Below, piece by piece: positions 22,415-32,580 of a stretch of DNA of 64,000 nt. Below the pieces are notes generated by a model. It was not told the DNA's origin. It saw only the letters and a list, made by a program, of their open reading frames with translations, and did not search any database. Where the stretch lies: NCBI GenBank assembly GCA_015179125.1, contig WHVA01000066.1:186001-250000 (forward strand). The letters are read 5' to 3'. Each line of letters begins with the position of its first letter. Position 1 is the first letter of the stretch. The translations under genes were made by a program, and so were the position numbers. Source of the stretch: Gautieria morchelliformis (lineage: Eukaryota > Basidiomycota > Agaricomycetes > Gomphales > Gomphaceae).

Positions 22415-25400
22415 TGTAAGATTGGTTTTTAGGTGTTAATATCATGTATTAGTGAATACAGCGAATGCCCAAATAACTTGTGTGAATAAGTGTGCCGTTC
22501 AGCGAATAAGGTGAACCAATAAATGTTCAGAAGATAAGAGGGCTGCCTGGTTGGGGCTCACCCTATCTACAGTCGCAGTGAAATAGACCATGACACTTGA
22601 TGATGTAATGTGCAAGGTGTCACGGAAAGGTTGTTTAAGTAGCAACAATCCTTTCGCCGGTGAACGGTGAAGGTGCTCCTTCGGAGCCCTTCTCCGACAG
22701 CACAGATAATAGTTTGAAGGCTAAGGTAACGAAGATGAAGTATGAAAACTCACCAGTGATGCTTAAGTCTTCCTCTGGTCGAAGGTAGAAATCTACAGGA
22801 GAGGGCTCAAGACGATAGTCACAGTGAGGTCAAGTTTTGCACAAGATAGACGTATAATAATTGAACTGGGGAATGTACATGTGAATGTAGAGTAGTTATA
22901 CTGATTGCTCATATGATGCTAGCGGGTGGGAAAGAGGCCGTTGTGAGTCAGGGTTGGATAGGGGTGCACAGTCAGGATACAGAAAAGATGAAACACGTAT
23001 ACAATTGAAAGAAGGAGGAGTGCGAATGTGAGACGATGGGGAGGAAAGGTGGCGAAGGCACCTATGTACGACAACATGCCTTGAGACCTGCATATATGTT
23101 ACCCTGCACGGACTCTTCGTCTGCTGGGCTTATCCCACATGATCTATGGGTAGGACGCCCCCGAATGTGCCCTGGCCATATGAACACCTAAAGGGGTTGC
23201 GTCAGGAAGATGGTGGGGCCAGTGATGAACCATCACGCCGGGTAGAGGATGTCGATCGTGTTTGATGGCGTGCCTGCTGGTGAATGATGTGAGCAGCCAA
23301 TGTTCATTTGGCGAATGCGGCAAAGGGTGAATGGAGTGATCATAGATGAGGTGTGGTCGGAGGGCAGGCCGAAGCTGAGCAAACAGGAAAGAGGAGTGGT
23401 CAAAGGGAAAACAGGGATAGCTGGGTGCGGGAAATACATGGGTCGTGACAATCCGGCCATAGGAACATCCAAAGGGGGTTGAGCTGAGGAGGTGAGAGGA
23501 CCACTGATGAACTCTCAAGCCAGCCAAAGGACGTCGATGGTGCTTTGATGGCATTGCCATGGTGAATGATGTGAGCAACCAAGGTCGTTTGGCAAACTTG
23601 GCGAATGGCGATCGGAGCGAACCTAGAAGTGGAGTAATGAGGGGGGTGTCAAGATTGGATTTTGGGCATTGATATCGCATGTTAGTGGCAAATGCCCAAA
23701 TGGCGTGTGTGATCTAGTGAATCGCCCAGCGAATAGTACTGAAGAGGTAAGGGTTAAGAAGTAAGAGGGTTACTCGAAAGGAATTCGCCCTGATCTACAG
23801 TCGTAGCGAAGTAGCCCATGACACTTGACGATGTAGCGTGCAAGGTGTCACGGAAAGGTTGTTTAAGTAGCAACAATCCTTTCACCAGCAAAGGCACTCC
23901 TTCAGAGCCCTTCGCCAACAGCACAGATAATCATTCGAAGACTAAGGTAATGAAGGTGAAGTATGAAAACTCACCAGTGATGCTTAAGCCTTTCTCTGGT
24001 CGAAGATAGAAATATACAGGATAGGGCTCAAGATGATAGTCACAGTGAGGGCAAGTTTTGCACAAGGTAGACAGATGTATGATAATTAAACTGGGGAATA
24101 TACATGCGAATGTAGACTACTTATACCAAATGCTCATATGGTGCTAGCAAATAGGAAAGAGGCCGTCTTGAGTCAGGGTTGGATATGTTGGGTGCATTTA
24201 TGCTCCTGCACCAAAATCAAGCATAATATATCCAATTTGTTGTGTGGTTTCTCAATTTCTTCTCATTTTGTTCTTGTATCATGCATCCATTTCTCTGGTT
24301 ATTTTCGAAATTTTCCACTCACTCCCTGTCTCTCCCTTTCATCTTGTTATTTCTATTTTCACAAGCGGCTGCACCCAGCGGAGTCTGAAATGACTTCGAC
24401 GTGCGAACTCTTGGGCGCTAAAGGGCCGGGTAGTAGTACATGCACAGTGAAACATTTTCCCCCTCTCTCAGTGACAACTAAATTCACTGAGAGAGGCAAG
24501 TAAATTAGTCTAGCATTCGTTCGATTTATTAACCTAGAAATCCTCTGTAGTGAATTGTTTTCTAGGTAGTGTATAATATATTTAGAGTGACAACTAAATT
24601 CACTGAGAGAGTGAATTGTTTTCTAGTCTATTCTTTTGAGCAACAAGTCCATACCTACTGCCTATAATTCCTGTCCTCTACAGGATAGGGGTGTGCAGTC
24701 GGGATACAAATAGATGAAACACATATACAATAGAATGAAAGAGGGGTAACATGAAATGATGGGGAGGAAAGAGGGCGAAGGTACCAAGCATGCCTTGAGA
24801 CCTGCATACATGTTACCCTGCACGGACTCTTGGTCTGCTGGGTTGATCCCACACAATTTATGGGTAGGACGTCCTGCGAATGCATTCTGGCCATAGGAAC
24901 ACCCAAAGGGGGTTGAGTCGAGAAGATGATGGGACCAGTGATGAACCATCAATCTGGGTAAAGGATGTCGATCGTGTTTGATGGTGTGCCTGCTGGTGAA
25001 TGATGCGAGTAGCGAATGGTCGTTTGGCAAATGTGGCGAATAGCAAATGGAGAAAAGAGTGAATAGAGCGAAGCCCAGCGAACATGGAAGAGTGGTGAAA
25101 GGGAAAACAGGGATAGCTGGGTACAAGAAATAAACGAGTCATGACAGCCTGCACCTCCTTGCGATTCATGATGGGACCAGTGATGAACCATCAATCCGGG
25201 TAAAGGATGTCGATCATGTTTGATGGCATGGCTACTGGCGAATGATGCGAGTAGCGAATGGTCATTTGGTGAATGTGGCAAACAGAGAATGGAGCAAAGA
25301 GTGAATGGAGCAAAGCCGAGCAAACATAGAAGAGTGGTGAAAGGGAAAACAGGGATAGCCAGGTACAAGAAATAAATGAGTCATGACAACTGTGTAGTGA

Positions 25401-25772
25401 AAACTTCAGCGAAGCTAATTCATGCTGCCCTGCAGTGATACAAGTCCCATTGAGTCCAACCTGCATGGAGGCTGCAACTGACACTATCTGAATGCGTCCT
25501 GAGCATGTGGATCTGTCATAGAGTGGGAGTTTAACAGATGATGGGTTCTATAATGGATGATGGCCCCTACACCTGGGGTCCTGGCAGGAATAATGATGCG
25601 AATAGTGAATGCGAAAGCAGTATGGCGACGAATATTTTGGCAAGATATTCGCTAGTTCGGGAAGTCGTTCGCTGGTTCAGGAGGTCATTCACTGTGTGTT
25701 GAGGGATGATTCGCAGAATAAATGACAGGGAGGACAGAGCTACTGGGTATAGGAAATAAACACATCATGACA
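22415..25772. mobile_element. LTR-M double copy with 3' modules
   Basis: This block starts TGTAAGATTGG and ends TCATGACA. It is flanked by a perfect 5-bp duplication CATAC (22410-22414, 25773-25777). It consists of a first LTR-M (22415-23646, lacking its CATGACA end) joined head-to-tail to a second (23647-25772) that starts TGTCAAGATTGG. The 3' ends carry several ~200-bp modules, each ending near TCATGACA. LTR-S copy 2 lies inside the second. Reading frames in this block are repeat artefacts. No gag or pol was found, so the autonomous element for this LTR is not in the window. Confidence 0.85.
24186..24682 (+). mobile_element. Solo LTR-S copy 2, inside LTR-M
   Basis: 497 bp with TGTTGGGTGC start and CTCTACA end, flanked by perfect GGATA duplicates (24181-24185, 24683-24687). 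The uninterrupted target sequence is seen in the LTR-M copy near 29650. The hairpin arms CTCTCTCAGTGA/TCACTGAGAGAG are kept here (about 24473-24495), while the loop differs from copy 1. Confidence 0.93.
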
Positions 25773-26167
25773 CATACATGTGGGGGTTTTATACAAAGAG
25801 CTGAGACAACAGGTAATAGGGCAGTACTAAGCAAATTCTGGAGGGAGCGGGAATCGGATAGACATATGGGGTAAGTAACTAATGCAGAACAAGGGGATAA
25901 CAAGGGGGTTCAGGGTAGAGTAAGAACAATGGCAGAAGAACAAAGGTGTGTAAGTACAATGGGCATCAGAACAAACGGAAATATGGAAATGGTATCTTGC
26001 TGTGTTCAGGGTCAAGTACGGAGGCCGGTGAATAGAGTCAACCAGGGGTACTGAACAACAAGGGGTTGAGGTCGTGGGTTGTGGAGCTTGCAGAATAGAG
26101 TCAGAGGTGCTGTGGAGGTGTTCCGGAGGTGGCGGAGATAGTTGAGCGGCATGGTCATAACAGGTTT

Positions 26168-26423
26168 TTGGTTTGCTGGGAGGTGGCTCCCTGGGTGGTT
26201 TGGTGGTTACTTTGCCCTTTAAATTTGATGGGCCATTAGACAGAAAAAAGTGGTCTGATAAAAGCTGAGCAGAGAAATGATGGGTGGGGAAAACGAGAAG
26301 TAAGAGGAAGGCCACGCAAGGCCACATTGCAGCATGAGGCTTTGTGCGGTCACATGACCTAATCGCGCTACATTGTGTGGTGTCACAAGTGCCGCATTGC
26401 TTCCAGCAGGGTTCTGAAGTCAA
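26168..26423 (-). pseudogene. gag: GypC Gag fragment with Cys cluster
   Basis: Minus-strand coding remnant upstream of the LTR-A insertion. It contains a cysteine cluster (CWKQCGTCDTTQC) at about 26365-26410 that may be a degenerate zinc knuckle, then SNLKGKVTTKPPREPPP leading into the insertion site. The N-terminal Gag is missing beyond about 26430. Confidence 0.45.
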
Positions 26424-26429
26424 GGTAAA

Positions 26430-27416
26430 CCTGAAAAAATATGCTACATGTATTTATTGTAAATATATGTTATATACCATAGTTTAGATGGTTACAATCA
26501 GCATTTATGGCCTTGTAGAAAGCTAAAAGGCTGGAAAGGTGCTCAATTAGTATGCAGCCCTCCCCCTTCCCTAAACCATTCAGTATACAGTTCCATTAGT
26601 TTTCAAACATTTATACATGTATATTACTCTAGTCCACTGCAGGCATATAAAAATTTTCTTGTCTGAAAAACTGTTGAAAAAACTGTAAAGATTTTCCAAA
26701 TATTTTTAGTGTTTTTTATATAAAAAAACTATAATAAAATTTTGTGTTTTATTAGAATTTGTTGAGCAAAAAAATTGTAAAAAAATTCAAAAGTTTTTTC
26801 AGGGTTTTTTTTGGGTTTCTTTGTGTTTTCACAAAGAAACTTATAAAAAGACATAAAAAACCCTGCAAAAAACTTTAAACATTATTACAATTTTCTTGCT
26901 CAACAAAATCTAACAAAACACAAAATTTTGTTAAAGTTTTTTTACATTAAAAACACTGAAAAAATTTGGAATATCTTAACAGTTTTTTGAACAGTTTTTC
27001 AGACCAGAAAATTTTTATATGCCTCTAGTGGTCTGAGAATGCTACATCCTCTGCTTATGGTAGATACTATATTATATATAGTTCTTACAAAATATCAGGT
27101 TTTATTATCCACTAGTTATCAAGATATACATGTTTCTTTCTGAGTGGTTGTCACGGAGTCAAAATTCAGACTCCGCCTTATGTACCTGGAACAGCTGTGA
27201 TGGGGGAGCTGCAGACTGTGAAAGAACTTTTGGGTTAGGATTAAGCATGCCTTACAGGTTCTGGCAATTGTCTCAATCAAGACATATTTTATGAATATAG
27301 ATTAGCTAAGCTATATATACATATGTATGACAGTTATAAACATCTGCCTTAGTTAATACCGCTGGGTCTGCAAGGACCCACTGTATAGTTCTTGCATGGG
27401 AACCATGTGGTGGTTC
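26430..27416. other. AT-rich non-coding block
   Basis: There is no coding frame of note. Base composition drops sharply to A+T between about 26430 and 27350. The centre is a large foldback (26627-27037). Downstream, 27340-27416 resembles a diverged fragment of the GypD LTR. Confidence 0.7.
26627..27037. repeat. 411-bp AT-rich foldback element
   Basis: Two arms of about 200 bp are near-perfect reverse complements. The outer ends contain GGCATATAAAAATTTTCT and its reverse complement (about 26641-26659 and 27005-27023). The apex is an 11-bp perfect stem (26815-26825 with 26830-26840) around a TTTT loop. It looks like a foldback MITE. I could not find a convincing target duplication. Confidence 0.85.
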
Positions 27417-27629
27417 TGTAAATAACCCGTGTATCTACATGTACATTAGTTATTACATAATCCCAGTGGGCCCCTTAGGGACCCACTGTATAGTTTATGC
27501 GTGGGAACTGGCTAGCGGTCCCCATCGCATCTTACCCTTACACTGTCACTACGTAGCATCAGAATACCACACATTGGTCAAGTTCTGTCGTGCTCTTGTG
27601 ACTTAAGGCTTAAGATAGACATCTTTACA
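27417..27629 (+). repeat. GypD 5' LTR
   Basis: 213 bp from TGTAAATAACC to ATCTTTACA. A 215-bp counterpart lies at 42389-42603 on the opposite strand, next to a purine tract. It is followed by a partial diverged second copy (about 27640-27746) and preceded by another fragment (about 27340-27416), so the LTR seems to lie in a short degenerate tandem. Confidence 0.75.
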
Positions 27630-29123
27630 GGTTCCCCATCTTACCTTAACCTTGTACTGTCACTATGTAGCTTCATAATAACCACATCTTGGTCGAGTTC
27701 TGTGAGCCCTTGTGACCCACAAGGCCTAAGATCTACTCATTTACACTTTTTGATCTTCCTGGAGCTGTTCGCCCAGCGACCAGCTGATTTGTGGATTCTG
27801 CATGATCTTGAAAAACATCACTGTGTCAATGACTGTTCACTGTTGAAAAATCCCAGTAGACCCCTCTACTGTTGGCTGTGTGCCTGCTATGATCCCATGC
27901 AGTTGAAGACGGACATGAGCTTCCAGCTAGTGGCCCCAACCCCAGGCGCAGCCTAGTGACATGATGGCTGGCATTACCCTTGGCTCAGAGCCCAGGGACC
28001 TGGAAGACAGTGAGGTCATTGATCCCGCCATACTTGTTCCCCCAATTGAAGATGGGGAAGCCCCTGACCATGTGTCTCCAAGTGTGATTGAGAATGAGGT
28101 GTCACTGGGCAACATACTGGTGTCTCTGCCCCAATCTCCGCTGCCAGTAAACAAGGCAAGGGTCAAGAAACCTCACTGTCATCAGATGGCAGAGGGTCAA
28201 GGTCTGGCTGGATGTTGAGACAAGCTTGAAGTCAAGACTCCAGCCACTGCTTGAGGAGTCAAGCGACTGTTGTACCCAACAGAGAACAATGGCACAAAAG
28301 ACAACTGCCTGATGATAGTCAGAGCTCAGAGTACTTGAGCTCAAGATGAAAGAGCTCAAGAACAAACACTATTGACAATGAGACAGCGACTGTGATGGCC
28401 AAGCAAGTTCAGGAGGCCATGCACAGGAATACCCTCATGGGCCTCAAACATGAACACATCATTGGGGGACTCAACAATGTGGGCACGGCCCTGATGGGGT
28501 TCAGCAAGGAACTCCAGCAGATCAAGGAGATAAGGCAAGGGGACACTGCCTCACTTGAAGATGTCCGAAAAGCTCTCTACATAAGTGAAGAGCCCAGAGC
28601 CCAGAGCTGCTGGAGCTCATGCCAGCTGACAACAAGTGAGCATGGAAGCAACATGAGGAGCAGGAATGATGGTGCATACCACTGCTGCCATGACCGAACA
28701 AGATGTATGATTCAGGGATGAATCGCACGTGGAGCTGGTTGGCCCTGCAGGCAGCCATAAGATGATCCAACAGATTGTCAGAGAACAAGTCACCTTGGAC
28801 ATAGACTCTGAGACCATGGTGGAGAGCCTAGAGCTTGAAGCCATGCACTGGCAGTGGAAAGAAGCTTCTGCCACAGGCTGCCACACATGGGCCCTTGAGC
28901 TGCTAGTGAAGAATGCTGAGGATGCTGTGGCCCAAGGTCACAATGCTCAGCAGCCTGACGAGCAGCTAGAGTGTGCTGTGTGGGAGGCACGACAAGTGCC
29001 CACAGCCTACAATGGCAGGCTGCACATCAGCAATGTGGAGCTGGAGACGCCCCTCATGGACCCCCACCAGATGCCTGTGCACCGGAAGCCCTCAGCCCTG
29101 AGCCTGACCCGGGCCCAGGCCCC

Positions 29124-30379
29124 TGTCAAGATTGGTTTTTAGGTGTTAATATCATGTATTAGTGAACACAGAGAATGCCCGAATAACTTGTGCGAATAAG
29201 TATGCCGTCCGGCGAATAGGGTGAACCAATAAATGTTCACAAAATAAGAGGGCTGCCCAAATGGAGCTCGCCCTATCTACAGTCACAGTGAAATAGCCCA
29301 TGGCACTTGACGATGTAACGTGCAAGGTGTCATGGAAGGGTTGTCTAAGTAGCGACAATCCCTTCCCCGGCAAAGGTGCTCCTTCGGAGCCCTTCGCCAA
29401 CAGCACAGAAAATAGTTTGAAGGCTAAGGTAATGAAGATGAAGTATGAGAACTCACCAGTGATGCCTAAGTCTTCTTCTGGTCGAAGATAGAAATCTACA
29501 GGAGAAGGCTCAAGACAATAGTCACAGTGAGGTCAAGTTTTCACAAGATAGACGTATGATAATTGGACTGGGGAATATACATGCGAATGTAAACTACTTA
29601 TATCGAACACTTGTAAGGTATCAGCGAATAGGAAAGAGGCCGTCATGAGTCAGGGTTGGATAGGGGTGTGCAGTCATGATACAAAATAGATGAAATAAAC
29701 ATACAATAGAGTGAGGGAGGAGTGCGAACATGAAACGATGGAGAGTAAAGGTGGCAAAGACACCTATTTATGAAACCATGTCTTGGGACCTGCATATATG
29801 CTACCCTGCACGGACTCTTCGTCTACTGGGTTGATCCCACACGACCTATGGGTAGGACGTCCTGCGAACGCATCCTGGCCATATGAACACCTAAAGGGGT
29901 TGGATCGAGAAGCTGATGGAGCCAGTGACGAGCCATCATGCCGGGTAAGGGATGTCGATCGTGTTTGATGGCGTGCCTGCTGGCGAATGATGCGAGCAGC
30001 GAATGGTTGTTCGGCAAAATGCGGTGAAGGGTGAATAGAATGATCATCGAAGAGCTGTGGCCCAAGGGGAGGGCGAAGCCACGCGAACATAGAGGAGGAC
30101 TGGGGAAATGGATAATAGGGCTAACTGGGTACAGGAAATAAATGAGTTGTGCCATCCGATCAGAGGAGCATCTGACGGGGTTTGACCCAGGGAGGTGAGG
30201 GGACCCGTGATGGATCATCGAGCCGGGGAGAAGGTGTTGATTGGGTACAGGTAGCACTGCTACGTGCGAAGGACACGAAGGCGAATAAACATTTGGCACA
30301 TTCGGCGAGGAGTGAACAGGGAGAATGTAAAAGTGGGGTGTCGAGGTTACTGGGTATACAAAATAGACGGGTCATGACA
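29124..30379. mobile_element. Solo LTR-M in GypD gag
   Basis: 1256 bp, TGTCAAGATTGG to GGTCATGACA, with perfect duplication GCCCC (29119-29123, 30380-30384). It has two 3' modules, the first ending near 30155. Removing it rejoins the Gag frame (AQAP then VRVYNDL). Confidence 0.93.
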
Positions 30380-30600
30380 GCCCCGTCAGGGTATACAATG
30401 ACCTGCCCAGCATGGCCTCACAGCTGCATGAACAGTCGATGGCCCCAACTGAAGGTCTGGGCATACCAGACCTAATTGATGGCTTCCAAGAGCCATATGA
30501 TGCCATCATGCAGAAGATCTGTATGGCCCTGGCTGCTGCCGCAGACATGGCTAGCCAAAGCTGGTGTAAAGCTGGCCCACCCTGAGACATATGCAGGGGG

Positions 30601-32293
30601 TATTACGACCATGCAGTTCTGATTTCCAACACTCAGTTCTGCACACATTCTGGCCATCCGATAGTTCCGATATTCCGCCCCTTGTTTTATTCCCTTGTTC
30701 TTTTGACTCTATTACTCAGACACACCGGACCTGCCTCTCAGCCCAGGAAGACCTTATATCCCGTCCTCCTTGTAGTTTCGTTGTCAGATATGTTTTATGA
30801 CGCCTTGTTCTTTTGCCATTGTTTTACCTTGCCCTGAACCCCCCTTGTAGTCCCCTTGTTCCCAATTAGTTAATTACCCCGTATGTCTATCCGACTTCCA
30901 CTCTCTCCAGAATTTGCTTAGTACTACCTCATTACATGTTGTCTCAGCTCTTTGTATAAAAACCTCTCATGTATGTCTGTTATTCTGCAATCAGATAATT
31001 ACCTTCAATACTTGATTTCCTTTGCTCTATCTCCTGTTCTTAGCACAGCGAGTTTAGCAAGACCTCCGCCTTCCGCCTTCTGTCAGGATTGGTTTTTAGG
31101 CGTTAATATCGTGTATTAGTGAACACAGCGAATGCCCAAATAACTTGTGCAAATAAGTATGCCGTTCGGCGAATAGGTGAACCAACAAATGTTCACAAGA
31201 TAAGAGGGTTGCCCGAACGGAACTCGCCCTATCTACAGTCGTAGCGAAATAGCCGGTGGCACTTGACGATGTAACGTGCAAGGTGTCATGGAAGGGCTGT
31301 TTAAGTAGCGACAATCCCTTTGCCGACAGCACAGAAAATAGTTTGAAGGCTAAGGTAACGAAGATGAAGTATAAGAACTCACCAGTGATGCCTAAGTCCT
31401 CTTCTGGTCGAAGATAGAAATCTCCAGGAAAAGGGCTCAAGACGATGATCACAGCGAGGTCAAGTTTGCACAAGATGGATGACGTATGATAATTGAGCTG
31501 AGGAATATACATGCGAATGTAAACTACTTATATCGAATGCTCGTAAGGTATTAGCGAATAGGAAAGAGGCCGTCGTGAGTCAGGGTTGGATAGGTGCGCA
31601 GTCATGATACAAAATAGATGAAATAAACATACAATAGAGTGAGGGAAGAGTGCGAACATGAAACGATGGAGAGTAAAGGTGGCGAAGGCACTTATGTACG
31701 AAACCATGTCTTGGGACCCGCATGCATGCTATCCTGCACAGACTCTTCGTCTACCATGTTGATCCCACACAACCTACAGACGGGACGTCCCACGAACACA
31801 TTTTGGCCATATGAACACCCAAAGGGGTTGGATTGAGAAGATGATGTGGCTAGTGATGAACCATCACACCGGGTAAATGGTATCGATCGTATTTGATGGC
31901 GTGCCTGCTGGAGAAATGTGCGAGCAGCGAATAGCGGTTTGGAGAATGGGGCGAACAGCAAATAGAGTGGACATAGAGGAAGAGTGGTCGAAGGGTGAGG
32001 CGAACTCTGGCAAAGATGCTAGGGAGTGACGAGGGGGAACGTAGAGGCAGCGGGGTAAGGGAAATAGCCAGGTCATGACACCTTCCACCTTCCACCTTCC
32101 ACCTTCCACCTTCCACCTTCCACCTTCCGACTCAGTTCCGACTCAAGTTCTGACTCTTGTTTTAGTTCGATACTTTCTGACTTCCGACCCACGTTCTGAA
32201 ATACTTAGGACGGTAGTTTATTGGGGGCACAACATATAAGTTGAAGCCATTGTCCTTTCCAGTTCCGACTTGTGGAAATATCGATATGTAACA
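30601..32293 (+). mobile_element. Solo LTR-A in GypD gag, split by LTR-M
   Basis: LTR-A occupying 30601-31080 and 32086-32293 (about 688 bp once the nested LTR-M is removed). The start is TATTACG instead of TGTTACG; the end is TATGTAACA. Flanks are GGGGG on both sides (30596-30600, 32294-32298). The homopolymer duplication is weaker evidence than in other copies, but the ends agree with the family. A heptamer array (TTCCACC, about six copies) lies at 32081-32130. Confidence 0.85.
31081..32080. mobile_element. Solo LTR-M nested in LTR-A
   Basis: 1000 bp, TGTCAGGATTGG to GGTCATGACA, perfect duplication CCTTC (31076-31080, 32081-32085). It has a single 3' module, making it the shortest complete LTR-M in the window. 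Confidence 0.93.
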
Positions 32294-32420
32294 GGGGGGT
32301 CTGACCTTGAGGAATTTGAAGTCTTCATTGCAGACATCTTGAGGTGGCTCAAGATGAACTGCCTCCTGTGCTGACCAGCGTAGAAATGCAGGTTGATTAC
32401 ATGGGCACTCACCTCACAGG

Positions 32421-32556
32421 TATTGGGATCTGCACTATAGTAAGCTCAGACGTTCGTAGTGCATGAACGACTGAGGAAAGAAGCGGAGTAGCGGAATCGA
32501 AACTGATGACGTGCAGTAGATGTGGGTCCATGTAGGTATGACATCGATTTCTAACA
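32421..32556 (-). repeat. Copia 3' LTR (136 bp, short form)
   Basis: The sequence matches the 5' LTR except that it has only one copy of the GTTCGTAGTGCATGAAC motif and lacks both 107-bp tandem units. It ends directly at the ACAGG duplication. Confidence 0.92.
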
Positions 32557-32580
32557 CTCCCCCTCGATGGAAACACCGTA

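Larger units (their letters stand above)
22093..26162 (-). mobile_element. Solo LTR-A in GypC gag, split by LTR-M
   Basis: Outer ends TGTTACG (22093) and CATAACA (26162) are flanked by a perfect 5-bp duplication GGTTT (22088-22092, 26163-26167). The LTR-A sequence occupies 22093-22414 and 25778-26162, about 707 bp in total once the nested 3.36-kb LTR-M block and one CATAC copy are removed. It is in minus orientation relative to GypA1. Confidence 0.9.
16250..26430 (-). mobile_element. GypC: Ty3/gypsy element, 5' end truncated
   Basis: Minus-strand gypsy element with gag remnants (26423 to about 21800), a long pol (21791-17806) and a C-terminal extension to 16854. A non-coding 3' region (about 16250-16610) contains a TATAAAA box near 16430 and ends in CTAACA at about 16252, so it probably includes the 3' LTR. 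I could not locate the LTR start or a 5' LTR. The gag end beyond 26430 runs into AT-rich DNA. The gag region is split by LTR-A at 22093-26162. Boundaries are approximate. Confidence 0.7.

Noticed and set aside
23144..25484. Frames of 80-180 codons with repeated SLLASFTSRHAIKHDRHPLPG-like content
   Set aside because: They come from the LTR-M modules, recur in every LTR-M copy including 46865-49700, and encode nothing recognisable.
26627..27037. Foldback as a mitochondrial or plasmid fragment because of its base composition
   Set aside because: No coding frame or origin-like feature; the symmetric arms are explained by a foldback element.
30596..32298. GGGGG flanks as strong proof of LTR-A insertion
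   Set aside because: The call is kept, but a homopolymer of five G can match by chance; it rests mainly on the LTR sequence and the rejoined Gag context.
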